Of a stretch of DNA of 34,329 nt, positions 24,733 through 33,479 are shown piece after piece (the first letter of the stretch is position 1; each line of letters begins with the position of its first letter). The notes under the pieces were generated by a model that was given only the letters and a program-made list of their open reading frames with translations, did no database searches and had not been told where the DNA came from. Position numbers and translations under genes: made by a program. Origin of the DNA: Chloroflexota bacterium (GTDB taxonomy: Bacteria; Chloroflexota; Chloroflexia; QHBQ01; JADMIH01); assembly GCA_015478675.1 (NCBI GenBank), contig JADMIH010000024.1:1-34329 (forward strand), in the 5' to 3' direction.

Positions 24733-25458
24733 ATGAGCAACATGGCAGCCGTTATAGTAGCTGCGGGGCAGAGCCAGAGGATGGGTGGGGTTGATAAGCA
24801 GCTTCGCACGGTTGGCGGGTTGCCGGTGCTGGCGCGCACGGTGGCGGCCTTTGAGGCGTGTGAGTATGTAGGTGCAATCGTGCTGGTAATCAACCCTGAC
24901 AACATGGCCGGGGCTGCGGAGCTTGGCGTTACATATGGCTGGAAGAAGGTGCGGTCTATGGTGCCTGGCGGTGAGCGCAGGCAAGACTCTGTACTGGCGG
25001 GGTTGAAAGCAGTCAGGGCTTTGGGGCGCGACGGCACCCCGTATGAGTGGGTGGCGGTGCATGATGGAGCGAGACCCCTTGTGACATCGGAGCTGATAAG
25101 TCGCGGGTTAGCGGCAGCGCAGGAGGTTGGCGCGGCTATAGCGGCTCTCCCTTCCACCGACACAGTCAAGACAGTAGACGCATCAGGCACGATAACGGGC
25201 ACGCCTGAGCGGAGCAACCTGTGGCTGGCGCAAACGCCGCAGGTGTTTCGTCTTTCGCTGATACTGGGCGCATATGATGCGCTGGAAGGGAACGAAGATG
25301 AGGCGGGAACTACAGATTGCGCGCGTGTGCTGGAGCTTGCGGGGCGCGCGGTAAAGGTCTTTGAGGGAGAACGAACCAACATCAAGATAACCACACCCCT
25401 CGATTTGCGCCTGGCGGAGGCGATACTCAGGGAACAAGGGGAGGCATTCAGGAGTTAG
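24733..25458 (+). CDS. ispD: 2-C-methyl-D-erythritol 4-phosphate cytidylyltransferase
   Basis: This 241-residue enzyme couples CTP to methylerythritol 4-phosphate in the MEP route to isoprenoids. The N-terminal VIVAAGQSQRMGGVDKQL is the nucleotide-binding loop, VPGGERRQDSVLAGL is the CTP-binding region, and VHDGARPLV is the metal and substrate motif. The length is usual for IspD. GGAG lies 5 bp before ATG 24733. The next gene is ispF, which acts two steps later in the same pathway. Confidence 0.95.
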   Translation: MSNMAAVIVAAGQSQRMGGVDKQLRTVGGLPVLARTVAAFEACEYVGAIVLVINPDNMAGAAELGVTYGWKKVRSMVPGGERRQDSVLAGLKAVRALGRDGTPYEWVAVHDGARPLVTSELISRGLAAAQEVGAAIAALPSTDTVKTVDASGTITGTPERSNLWLAQTPQVFRLSLILGAYDALEGNEDEAGTTDCARVLELAGRAVKVFEGERTNIKITTPLDLRLAEAILREQGEAFRS

Positions 25459-25467
25459 GATTAGTAG

Positions 25468-26022
25468 TTGGATAGAGTGTCACCAGTGACTGCATATCGT
25501 GTGGGCTTTGGGTACGACGTACACAGGCTAGTAGAGGGGCGGGCGCTTATAGTGGGTGGCGTTGAGGTGCCTTTCGAGCGGGGGCTGGAGGGGCACTCTG
25601 ACGCCGATGTGCTGCTTCATGCGCTTATTGATGCGCTCCTCGGCGCGGCCGGTCTTGGTGATATAGGCGCACATTTCCCTTCCAGCGACATCTCTTTACA
25701 GGGTATATCAAGTGTGGATATGCTCAGACGCGTGATGGCGATGGCTAAAGAGGCCGGGTGGCATGTGGAGAACATAGACAGTACTATCGTGGCGCAACAG
25801 CCGCGCCTCTCCTCCTACGCGCCAAAGATGAAGGCTGCGATAGCTGCGGCGCTCGGCATTGAGGAAGGCAGAGTCAACGTCAAAAGCAAAACCACCGATG
25901 GCCTGGGCTTCACAGGCGCGGGCGAGGGAATGGTGTCTTACTGTGTGGTCATGCTGGCAGGACAGCAAGAAGCCAGCACGCCAGAAACTGGAGTTGCAAC
26001 GGACGGCACAAGCCCACCATGA
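25468..26022 (+). CDS. ispF: 2-C-methyl-D-erythritol 2,4-cyclodiphosphate synthase
   Basis: This 184-residue protein has an IspF core of about 155 residues and an unconserved polar C-terminal extension of about 25. [10 protein letters not shown] contains the Asp and His metal ligands, [19 protein letters not shown] the third ligand and signature, and [14 protein letters not shown] the active-site loop near the end. It cyclises the CDP-methylerythritol phosphate made in this pathway. The start is uncertain: TTG 25468 with AGGA upstream, or GTG 25477 in the same frame. Its last four bases overlap the start of dtd (ATGA). Confidence 0.94.
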   Translation: MDRVSPVTAYRVGFGYDVHRLVEGRALIVGGVEVPFERGLEGHSDADVLLHALIDALLGAAGLGDIGAHFPSSDISLQGISSVDMLRRVMAMAKEAGWHVENIDSTIVAQQPRLSSYAPKMKAAIAAALGIEEGRVNVKSKTTDGLGFTGAGEGMVSYCVVMLAGQQEASTPETGVATDGTSPP

Positions 26023-26465
26023 GAGCAGTTATACAGCGCGTGCGGCACGCCAGCGTGGTAGTTGGCGGCGAGGTTGTAGGCCAGATCGAAGCCGGGCTGA
26101 TGGTGCTCCTTGGGGTTGGGCGTGACGACAGCGAGGAAGATGCGCGCTATATCGCAGGCAAGACGGCAGGTATGCGCGTATTCTCCGACGCGGAGGGCAA
26201 GTTCAACCTGTCGCTTGTTGATGTGGGTGGGGCGATCCTGCTCGTATCGCAGTTTACCCTTTATGCCGATACGCGAAAGGGGCGCAGGCCATCCTTCCTC
26301 GATGCCGCCCCTCCTGAGATGGCAGAGAGCCTGGTAGAAGGCTGTGCCACACTGCTTCGCGAGGCGGGCATCCGGGTAGAGACAGGACGCTTCGGCGCAC
26401 AGATGGAAGTATCCCTACTCAACGATGGGCCGGTAACCATCCTACTCGACAGCGCCGAACGCTGA
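26019..26465 (+). CDS. dtd: D-aminoacyl-tRNA deacylase
   Basis: This 148-residue protein, full length for the family, removes D-amino acids (and glycine) wrongly attached to tRNA. The opening [15 protein letters not shown], the catalytic [17 protein letters not shown] and the late cross-subunit motif [11 protein letters not shown] are all intact. It overlaps ispF by four bases, so the two are translationally coupled. Its functional link to isoprenoid synthesis is only positional. Confidence 0.95.
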   Translation: MRAVIQRVRHASVVVGGEVVGQIEAGLMVLLGVGRDDSEEDARYIAGKTAGMRVFSDAEGKFNLSLVDVGGAILLVSQFTLYADTRKGRRPSFLDAAPPEMAESLVEGCATLLREAGIRVETGRFGAQMEVSLLNDGPVTILLDSAER

Positions 26466-26472
26466 TCAACGA

Positions 26473-26530
26473 GCAAGGAGTGCAGAGGAATGAGTGGATT
26501 ATCGCCGCCTCAGCCCTCTGCACTCCTTGC
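26473..26530. terminator. Inverted repeat after dtd
   Basis: GCAAGGAGTGCAGAGG (26473-26488) is perfectly complementary to 26515-26530, with a 26-base loop. It begins 7 bp after the dtd stop. There is no U-tract. Like the repeat at 13161-13224 it has a 16-17-bp stem and a long loop containing GGATTAT and GCCTC. Confidence 0.5.
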
Positions 26531-26616
26531 CTGACATTGTGGTAAGATAAGGCTGCAACGCTCGCAATAGGCAAGGGTAGAGAGAGAGCAGGGCACAAGA
26601 GTAGGAGCCTTCCAGT

Positions 26617-28086
26617 ATGATAACCACGCCGACTGCAACTACCGACCCGATAATCTCGCGGCTGCGTCCGCGTAGCGTAGGAGAGATACTTGACCAGGCG
26701 TTTCGCCTTTATCGCAAGCACTTTCTAACCTTTCTTGCGATCATCGCTGTGATATACGTGCCGCTCCAGTTGGCAGTGCAGGTAGCTACGCTGGCCCTCA
26801 TTGGCTCAAGCAATCTCAGCGCTACGTCAGCTCTGGGTAGCAGCGGCTATTCTTATACGACAACTAACGAGCTGGCGCTCACCGAGTCATTGCTAGGGCT
26901 GGTGGTGATAGTGCTGGCTGTAGCGGCAGGATTGCTGCAATACCTGAGCCAGGGTGCGCTTACAGCGGGGGTGGCGGATAGCTATTTGGAGAGGCCGGTG
27001 AGCTTTGGCGGCTCGTACCGGCAAATGCTCAAGCGTATAGGCCCGTTGTTTGGCATCATAGGCTTACAGGTGGCAGTATGGATAGCCATTGCTTCTCCTG
27101 TTGCCCTCTTATTTATTGTAGGCTTAACCGCCGCTGGGCTAGGCGCTTCCAATGCCGGTGTGGGCTTTGGCGCTGCGTGTCTGGGGCTTTTCTTGCTGCT
27201 TCCATTAGGTATCCTCTTCTTTTATATAGTAGTGCGCCTCGCGGTGGTGATACCCGCTGTTATGGTTGAGAAGCTCGGCCCTGTGCAGGCGTGGAAGCGA
27301 AGCTGGCGGCTGGTGATGAACTACTGGTGGCGCACCCTCGGTATAATAATAGCCCTCAGTTTGCTCGGCGCTGTAGTCTCTGCGGGCCCCGCCTATCTTA
27401 TCCAGATGCTGGTGCTGCTGGCTGTAAAGCTTGATCCTGTGGTATCACAAGCCTTGCTGGGTGGCGTGCAGATATTGACAGGCCTTGTCTTCGTTCCGCT
27501 ACAGTTGATAAGCATGACCCTCTACTACTTCGACTTGCGGGTTCGGAAGGAGGGCTTTGATATCGAAACCGCTATAGAGCAAAGGTATTGGCCCGGCGCG
27601 GGAGGGATGATGCCACAGACCGCTATGGCTGGGGTTTATCCGCAGTATGGGCAGACCAACCAGGGCATGATAGCGCCGCCGGCGCTCGGCTATGGCGCGC
27701 CACAGCCCACATATCAGCAGGGCGCGTACAAGCAAGGAGGCATAGCTGACCCGATAGAGCCGGTGTATGGGCAGCCCGCGACAATAGAAGGTTACGCACA
27801 GCCTTCCGGCGCACCAGAGGCGGGAAATGATACTGCGCCGGGCAATATAACGCCTACAGCGCCCGAGCAGGCTCTACAGGCTCCGCAAATGCCGCCACCA
27901 ACAGTAGCAGTAGCAAACAGAGCGTACGGGCAAAGCACGGCTCCGGTGCCTGACTGGTTGGCCCGCGTCAGAGAGAAAGAGGCGCGTGCAGACATAGAAG
28001 GCAGCGCAAGAATAAAGAGCGAGGCGGCAGCGCCAGAGCAGACGATGGAAGCCAGCGACGCACCACCCGAACAAAGACCGGAGTAA
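26617..28086 (+). CDS. Multi-pass membrane protein with long Pro/Gln/Tyr-rich tail
   Basis: This 489-residue protein opens with LRPRSVGEILDQAFRLYRKHF, a start shared by membrane proteins related to the glycerophosphodiesterase membrane domain family. About six hydrophobic helices follow to residue 300. EKLGPVQAWKRSWRLV and YWWRTLGIIIALSLL are typical of that family. Residues 330-489 are a disordered, presumably cytoplasmic tail with repeated Tyr-Gly-Gln-Pro motifs and a charged end. No catalytic domain is present. It overlaps the DUF4129 gene by one base and is probably the first gene of that cluster. Confidence 0.8.
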   Translation: MITTPTATTDPIISRLRPRSVGEILDQAFRLYRKHFLTFLAIIAVIYVPLQLAVQVATLALIGSSNLSATSALGSSGYSYTTTNELALTESLLGLVVIVLAVAAGLLQYLSQGALTAGVADSYLERPVSFGGSYRQMLKRIGPLFGIIGLQVAVWIAIASPVALLFIVGLTAAGLGASNAGVGFGAACLGLFLLLPLGILFFYIVVRLAVVIPAVMVEKLGPVQAWKRSWRLVMNYWWRTLGIIIALSLLGAVVSAGPAYLIQMLVLLAVKLDPVVSQALLGGVQILTGLVFVPLQLISMTLYYFDLRVRKEGFDIETAIEQRYWPGAGGMMPQTAMAGVYPQYGQTNQGMIAPPALGYGAPQPTYQQGAYKQGGIADPIEPVYGQPATIEGYAQPSGAPEAGNDTAPGNITPTAPEQALQAPQMPPPTVAVANRAYGQSTAPVPDWLARVREKEARADIEGSARIKSEAAAPEQTMEASDAPPEQRPE

Positions 28087-29348
28087 TGAGAAATCGTTGG
28101 CTGGGATTAGAGAGGATAGAGGTGCGCCGGCGGCTGGCGGCTGGCGGAGTTGCCACCGTTGTGGCTGTCTTTTTACTCTGGTTCTTCCTCTTTCGCACGC
28201 CGCCTGGGGCTACACCGCCAGCAGGATCGCCACCGTCTCGGCCCGCGCTGGGCCAGGTAATCTCCTATGAGAGCTATGCCTCAGCCGTTGGCGAGGCACT
28301 TGCTGATGTACGCACAGCCAGCGCTGTCTCCGGCGATGCGCGCAAGAAGGCTGTGCAGGCCGCAAGCAAAGCCCTGGAAAAGGTTGAAGGGGCAGATATA
28401 CAGGTAGAAGGCGCAATTGGCGCAGCAGAGATAGACAACAGGCGCATCCTATCAGCATTGAGTGAGAGCGACCCGAAGCTGGAAGGGATCGAGAGCAGCC
28501 TGGCGACGCTCAACCAGGAGCTTACGAACCGCAAAGGGGAATACCAGGCAGGCACGCTTCCCGGCGACAGGGCAGAGAGCGAGTTAAAAAGTGTGCTGAG
28601 CGATGCCGCTTTCAACTATGAGCAGCAGCTATCGCCTTTGCAGCGACTGGCGCGATGGTTGTCGGGAGTGACGGGCCAGGCTGACCCCGGCGACACGCTA
28701 TGGCGCTGGATAACGGCGCTGGTGGCAGGGTTGGCTGCGGGGATCGTCACCTTCCTGTCGAGCAGTGGCCTCGGAAATATATGGGTGCGGCTGGGGCTGT
28801 CGGCGCTGGTAGGGCTTGTTGCTGGCGGCTTATTCTTTGATAGCCTGGGTGCGCTGGGCACGACGATAGAGGTGCTTGGAGCTGTGGGGCTGGTGGTGGC
28901 GGCTGTGGCTGTGGCGCTCATCTTCTCAGGAGTGGGCAGGGCGTCGACGCCTGCACGTCCCAGAGGTATTTCTGAGCTTGCGGTGGTGCTTGGCATGAGC
29001 GCGGGTGAGGCTCGACATAAGGCAGAGGAGGCGGCATCGGCGGGAGATTACCACCTGGCTATTCGCTACCGATGCCTGGCTGTGCTGTTGACGCTGGACG
29101 AAGCGGGGATGCTCCACTTCGACAGGGCGGCCACCAATCGCGAATACCTCTTCCGTGCACAGGGCGCGCTGCACGACGAGCTACAGCCGCTCCTTGATCG
29201 CTTTGATGCTATATGGTACGGCGGCGCGCCCACCAGCCAGGAGGAATGGCAGGGATATAATGTACGCTCGACGGCCATCGAGAGCAGGGTAGCCGCTCAA
29301 GTTGGCACGCAGCCAGGTGGCCGCAAGGTGCAGAGGAGTCCGGCGTGA
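28086..29348 (+). CDS. DUF4129 domain membrane protein
   Basis: This 420-residue protein has one N-terminal helix (VATVVAVFLLWFFLF), then a helical extracytoplasmic region of about 150 residues. A cluster of hydrophobic helices lies around 205-280, and a C-terminal DUF4129 domain follows (AGDYHLAIRYRCLAVLLTLDEAGML, then LLDRFDAIWYGG). DUF4129 proteins commonly sit with transglutaminase-like, DUF4350, MoxR and DUF58 genes, and that context is kept here. The precise function is unknown. It overlaps its upstream neighbour by one base and DUF4350 by four. Confidence 0.85.
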   Translation: MRNRWLGLERIEVRRRLAAGGVATVVAVFLLWFFLFRTPPGATPPAGSPPSRPALGQVISYESYASAVGEALADVRTASAVSGDARKKAVQAASKALEKVEGADIQVEGAIGAAEIDNRRILSALSESDPKLEGIESSLATLNQELTNRKGEYQAGTLPGDRAESELKSVLSDAAFNYEQQLSPLQRLARWLSGVTGQADPGDTLWRWITALVAGLAAGIVTFLSSSGLGNIWVRLGLSALVGLVAGGLFFDSLGALGTTIEVLGAVGLVVAAVAVALIFSGVGRASTPARPRGISELAVVLGMSAGEARHKAEEAASAGDYHLAIRYRCLAVLLTLDEAGMLHFDRAATNREYLFRAQGALHDELQPLLDRFDAIWYGGAPTSQEEWQGYNVRSTAIESRVAAQVGTQPGGRKVQRSPA

Positions 29349-30595
29349 GCGCAGGCGCTAGCTCAAGGCGTTCGGGGAGCAAGCTCGGAGATTTAGCTAT
29401 CATAGGGGTGATGATTATAGCGCTCTTTGCAGGGCTGATCTGGCTCACCGGGCAAGGCGGCACGCCCGATACGCCGGAGAGCGCGGGGTCGTCGTTGAGT
29501 GCGGGAGCACGCGGGGCGCTCGCGCTCTACAGATGGCTGGAGAAAGCAGGTTTTCAGGTTGAGCGCACGCAGGGCGGGCAGCAATTCCCTCCCGACGTTG
29601 ACACTTTATTCATGATCAACCCGAACGGTGATTTCCCTGAGGGGCAGGCGGGGAGCGTGCGCAGGTGGGTGGAGGAAGGGCACACCCTCGTGCTGGCGCT
29701 CGGCGGGCGTGCAGGCGACTTGAGCACGGAGTTGGGGGGCGAGCACCCTATGCTGCGCGAGCTTGGGGTGGATGTTGCTGTGTCGGCGGGCTATTCAAGC
29801 ACGGTGCCTCTTTCGCAGCCCTTTTTCAACAGGCCTCCGCTCGGTAATGTGGATTTGCCGGGGAGTCTCAGCTTGGACGTGCCGTTGAGCAATACAGTAG
29901 TGCTGGCGTCCGCAAAAAGCGATAACGGCAGCCGCTTGCCGTTGGCCGCAGTAATGAAGCTGGGAGGGGGTCGCGTCTTTCTGCTCGCCGGTGATTATCC
30001 GCTCAGCAACGAGGGGATCAGGCAGGAAAGCAACTGGGCGCTGGTTTACAACATGGTGCAGATGTCGGGGGGTAAACGCGTGGCCTTTGACGAAGCGCAC
30101 CACGGCCAGAGCGTAGGGGGCGACCTGATTGCGCTGGTAACGAACAATGCATGGGGTTGGGCGCTGATCTACGGAGTGCTGGCGATAGCGGCTTATGTTT
30201 TTTGGAGCGCCCGCCGTCTCGGGCCGCCTGTGCCTGTGAGGAAAGCAGACCAGAGGCGGCCAACAGCGGAGTATGTAAACTCTGTGGCCGCCCTCTTCAG
30301 GAGAGCACGCAAGCCCGGCTACGCAGCCGAGAGGTATCTGCAATACTTCAAGCGCACGCTCTCGCGCCACGCCGAGATTGATCCTTTCCTCACCGATGCC
30401 CGCTTCGTGCAGGCGCTGGCCGAGCGGGGTAGGCACAGCTTCAACCAGGAGGAGATGCTCCACGCCATCGAGCGCCTGAGGCAACTGGAAGGCAACGCCA
30501 CAGGCGGTGAGAGTTTTGAGGTGGCGACGCTGAAAGCAATCAAAGAAGCCGAGAAGGTGCGGCGAGAGGCACTGGGGTTGGAAGTTACTACCTAG
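29345..30595 (+). CDS. DUF4350 domain membrane protein
   Basis: This 416-residue protein has an N-terminal helix (DLAIIGVMIIALFAGLIWL), then a soluble alpha/beta DUF4350 domain. The domain contains GARGALALYRWLEKAGFQV, DTLFMINPNGDF and the later FDEAHHGQS motif, which is well conserved in this family. A second helix (WALIYGVLAIAAYVFWS) precedes a cytoplasmic helical tail. The start is GTG, overlapping the DUF4129 stop (GTGA). Its usual partner, the MoxR ATPase, is separated from it here by a 1.9-kb block carrying two unrelated genes. Confidence 0.87.
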   Translation: MSAGASSRRSGSKLGDLAIIGVMIIALFAGLIWLTGQGGTPDTPESAGSSLSAGARGALALYRWLEKAGFQVERTQGGQQFPPDVDTLFMINPNGDFPEGQAGSVRRWVEEGHTLVLALGGRAGDLSTELGGEHPMLRELGVDVAVSAGYSSTVPLSQPFFNRPPLGNVDLPGSLSLDVPLSNTVVLASAKSDNGSRLPLAAVMKLGGGRVFLLAGDYPLSNEGIRQESNWALVYNMVQMSGGKRVAFDEAHHGQSVGGDLIALVTNNAWGWALIYGVLAIAAYVFWSARRLGPPVPVRKADQRRPTAEYVNSVAALFRRARKPGYAAERYLQYFKRTLSRHAEIDPFLTDARFVQALAERGRHSFNQEEMLHAIERLRQLEGNATGGESFEVATLKAIKEAEKVRREALGLEVTT

Positions 30596-30608
30596 CCCCC
30601 GCCACTTT

Positions 30609-31148
30609 TTATGCGCCTGCTTCTTCTTCGGGCGATTGGTCGGTAGATTCCTGCTTGCTTTGCCCAGGTTGCTGAGCTGATGTTAGGCCGAAAAAGACGC
30701 TTGCTGCCACGCCCAGCAGACCGGGGATGAGCAGCCAGCGCGGTAGGCGAATACCCAGTAAGCCGTCTAAAGAATAGCGACCGGAACCCGCAAGAGCGAT
30801 AGCCAGGGCAGCGGACGTATTTATGACGGGCAATTCAGCCCCACCGCTCGATACCCATATTGGCTTGCCCCAGTGCGCCTTGGCAGTCGCCATGCTCATC
30901 GCGCCTATCACTCCGAGAGCGCCAATCGGGTTGAGAAAGCCGAGTAGCATGAGCAAACCACCGCCGAACTCCGACAGGCTCGCGCTGAGTGCCCAGGGGC
31001 GACCGGGACGTAGCCCCATCGACTCTAGCCAGCCCCGCGTGCCTTCCAGCCCGGACCCGCCGAACCAACCGAATAGCTTCTGCGAGCCATGCCCTGCCAT
31101 AAGTGTGCCTACAGTCAGGCGCAAAATCAGTAAAGCCAGACTACCCAT
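30609..31148 (-). CDS. DoxX family membrane protein
   Basis: This 179-residue protein has four hydrophobic segments. LRLTVGTLMAGHGSQKLFGWFGG is the family's first helix and motif, ALSASLSEFGGGLLMLLGFL the second, and AMSMATAKAHWGKP the loop before the third. DoxX proteins are small membrane proteins, some tied to sulfur or redox metabolism and others to stress. The function here is not clear. A polar Gln/Glu-rich tail of 30 residues ends the protein. It is convergent with the DUF4350 gene, 13 bp apart. A possible promoter (TTGTAA, 19 bp, TACAAT; 31202-31172 minus) is weak. Confidence 0.85.
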   Translation of the reverse strand: MGSLALLILRLTVGTLMAGHGSQKLFGWFGGSGLEGTRGWLESMGLRPGRPWALSASLSEFGGGLLMLLGFLNPIGALGVIGAMSMATAKAHWGKPIWVSSGGAELPVINTSAALAIALAGSGRYSLDGLLGIRLPRWLLIPGLLGVAASVFFGLTSAQQPGQSKQESTDQSPEEEAGA

Positions 31149-31285
31149 CGTATTCCCCTTTCGTATTTACCATTGTATCTGTGGTGTTGAGTGCTCTTAC
31201 AACCTGATGTACTCTACTGCAACCCTTGTGCCAGACCAGGAGCACGCGCTTCTCGGCATATGTATGTGGTAGTGCGTTGACTGTA

Positions 31286-31294
31286 TGCTATACT
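31286..31294 (+). promoter_or_regulatory. Extended -10 promoter candidate before the HARE-Mrr gene
   Basis: TGCTATACT (31286-31294) is an extended -10 element with no clear -35 box. It would give a leader of about 120 bases. This is the only reasonable promoter in the 273-bp gap between DoxX and the nuclease gene; the rest of the gap shows nothing else. Confidence 0.35.
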
Positions 31295-31421
31295 ATCGAC
31301 GGTGTGTATCTTATAGTTGTGGAGGAAGGTGGCAAATTGTGCTACAGAAGCCTCTCGTGCTCATGCTAGATGTGAGCTAAGATGTGACTGACAGTGGGTA
31401 TGTCCACGGGAGATTGTTAGA

Positions 31422-32480
31422 GTGAAAGCCTTTGATGCAATCATAGAAGTTTTGCAGGAGGAAGGCGGGCCGCTGCGTGTAGACCAGATAACTCGGCGCA
31501 TCCTGGCGCAAAATCTCTGGCAAACGAGCGGCCAAACGCCTGAAGCAACAGTAGAAGCCAGGATTGCAGTAGATATAAAGGAGCATGGAACATCTTCACG
31601 TCTTCAGAGAGTAGAGAAAAGAACGTTCGCCCTGCGATCATGGCACCTTCCAGAATACTTTGGCAAGCCATTCCGTAAGAAGACGACAGCTTCTGAATTT
31701 CTGGAGGCTGCTGCTCCCTTACGCGGCGTGCAGACGGAATATCCTGTCTCTATGTCATTCACGGATGCGGCCAAGCAAATTCTCGGTCAATATGGCAACA
31801 GACAACCAATGAACTACCGCGACATTACTGACAGAGCACTACAACTAGGCCTGATCAAAACACACGGACAAACGCCTGCACAGACGATGTATGCACAGAT
31901 CCTTACCGAGATTGAGCGCAATCAAAAGCGCGGAGAATCAGGCAGATTTACTAAACACGGGCGCGGCATGTTTGGCCTTAGCAATTGGGCCGATGTTGGT
32001 CTCGCCAGTGAAATCGAGCAACACAATAATGAAGTTCGGCAAAAGCTACGTGAGCGTCTTCACGCTGTAGCGCCGGGAGAATTTGAGGATCTGATAGGCT
32101 CCCTCCTAACCAAGATTGGCTTTGAGTCTGTACAGGTTACAAGTCGCAGCAATGATGGGGGTGTAGATGTGAGAGGCACATTGGTCGTAGCGGGTGTTAT
32201 AAGAACCAACATGGCGGTGCAAGCAAAGCGCTGGAAATATAATGTGCAAACGCCTATCGTCCAGCAAGTGCGGGGCAGCCTCGGTACCCACGATCAAGGC
32301 TTGATCATTACTACGAGCGATTTTAGCTCAGGTGCGCGGAAAGAAGCGGAAAGGTCTAACGCTGTGCCGGTAGCTCTGATGAATGGAGAGCAGTTAGTGG
32401 CATTGCTTGTTGAGTACAACATCGGCATCACGAGAATTACCTATGACCTTATTGAACTAGGCTCTCTTGACGAAGAATGA
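31422..32480 (+). CDS. HARE-HTH and Mrr-type restriction endonuclease
   Basis: This 352-residue protein has two HARE-HTH winged-helix domains (about 1-73 and 109-188), each with the xxGQTPxxTxxAxI pattern (GQTPEATVEARI, GQTPAQTMYAQI). An Mrr-type PD-(D/E)xK nuclease domain (about 215-340) follows. Its motifs are EFEDLIGSLLTKIGF, GGVDVRG (Asp249) and QAKRW (Gln267, Lys269). Mrr-type enzymes cut modified DNA, and HARE domains are proposed to sense DNA modification, so a type IV restriction role is likely. The start is GTG. The gene looks less GC-rich than its neighbours and splits a conserved gene cluster, which suggests acquisition by transfer. Confidence 0.87.
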   Translation: MKAFDAIIEVLQEEGGPLRVDQITRRILAQNLWQTSGQTPEATVEARIAVDIKEHGTSSRLQRVEKRTFALRSWHLPEYFGKPFRKKTTASEFLEAAAPLRGVQTEYPVSMSFTDAAKQILGQYGNRQPMNYRDITDRALQLGLIKTHGQTPAQTMYAQILTEIERNQKRGESGRFTKHGRGMFGLSNWADVGLASEIEQHNNEVRQKLRERLHAVAPGEFEDLIGSLLTKIGFESVQVTSRSNDGGVDVRGTLVVAGVIRTNMAVQAKRWKYNVQTPIVQQVRGSLGTHDQGLIITTSDFSSGARKEAERSNAVPVALMNGEQLVALLVEYNIGITRITYDLIELGSLDEE

Positions 32481-32531
32481 AGTACTCTACGCATCATAAC
32501 GTCAATCCTGGTGACTAAAAGGAGACAACAA

Positions 32532-33479
32532 TTGCCGCTGATAGACCTGTATCGTGCTCTCGACACTGAGAGGCGCAAAGTAATCGTGGGCCAGCGATGG
32601 ACCTTTGATTTGCTGCTGGTGGCCCTGCTTACCGATGGGCACGTTCTGTTGGAGGGAGTGCCGGGGGTGGCTAAGACGCTGATGGCGCGCACACTTGCGA
32701 CCTGCCTGCGGGCTGATTTCAAGCGCATACAATTCACCCCCGACCTGATGCCATCAGACGTGGTGGGCACAAATGTCTTCGACCTGGCGAGCAGCACCTT
32801 TTCGCTGAGGCGCGGGCCTGTATTCACCAATATCATGCTGGGGGACGAGATAAACCGCGCTCCGGCAAAGACGCAGTCGGCGCTCCTTGAGGCTATGGAA
32901 GAGCGACAGGTCACTATAGACGGCGTGAGCCACCCCTTGCCCGACCTCTTTATGGTGATAGCAACGCAGAACCCCGTTGAATACGAGGGCACGTATCCGC
33001 TTCCGGAGGCGCAGCTGGATCGCTTTCTTTTCAAGGTGCTGGTAGACTACCCGACGCACGACGAGGGGATGCAAGTGCTGAGGAACTACCAGGCGGGCTT
33101 CAACCCGCGCAGCCTATCGCAGCCGGGCGTACAGGCGGTGGCTGACGATGCCTCCGTCAAAGCTGCCCGTCAGGAGATAGCTGCTGTCAAGGTGGCTGAT
33201 GCCGTGCTCGACTACATCCAGAGGATCGTGGACGAGAGCAGGCGCTCGCCCGACCTCTCGCTTGGCGGATCTCCACGCGCCGCTATAGCACTCTTGCAGA
33301 CGAGCAAGTGCCTTGCCGCCCTGCAAGGCAGAGACTACGTGGTGCCGGACGACATCAAGACGCTGGTAGCCCCGGTAATGAGACACCGCGTGATCCTCAA
33401 GCCTGAAGCCGAAATAGAAGGTCTAAATGCTGACCGTGCGCTTGAGAGAGTGCTGGGAAGAGTGGAAGTGCCACGTTGA
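32532..33479 (+). CDS. MoxR-type AAA+ ATPase
   Basis: This 315-residue MoxR ATPase is a chaperone-like enzyme that usually works with VWA or DUF58 proteins in maturing complexes or envelope functions. GVPGVAKT is Walker [14 protein letters not shown] is Walker B with the family's conserved continuation, and [22 protein letters not shown] is the sensor 1/MoxR signature. The final third is the AAA lid. I start it at TTG 32532 because AAAAGGAG lies 7 bp upstream; the frame extends to GTG 32511, which has no good site. Its stop overlaps the next gene. Confidence 0.92.
   Translation: MPLIDLYRALDTERRKVIVGQRWTFDLLLVALLTDGHVLLEGVPGVAKTLMARTLATCLRADFKRIQFTPDLMPSDVVGTNVFDLASSTFSLRRGPVFTNIMLGDEINRAPAKTQSALLEAMEERQVTIDGVSHPLPDLFMVIATQNPVEYEGTYPLPEAQLDRFLFKVLVDYPTHDEGMQVLRNYQAGFNPRSLSQPGVQAVADDASVKAARQEIAAVKVADAVLDYIQRIVDESRRSPDLSLGGSPRAAIALLQTSKCLAALQGRDYVVPDDIKTLVAPVMRHRVILKPEAEIEGLNADRALERVLGRVEVPR

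Noticed and set aside
24693..25394. A 233-codon minus-strand frame across ispD.
   Set aside because: ispD on the plus strand has every catalytic motif. The minus frame is Ser/Ala/Pro-rich shadow sequence.
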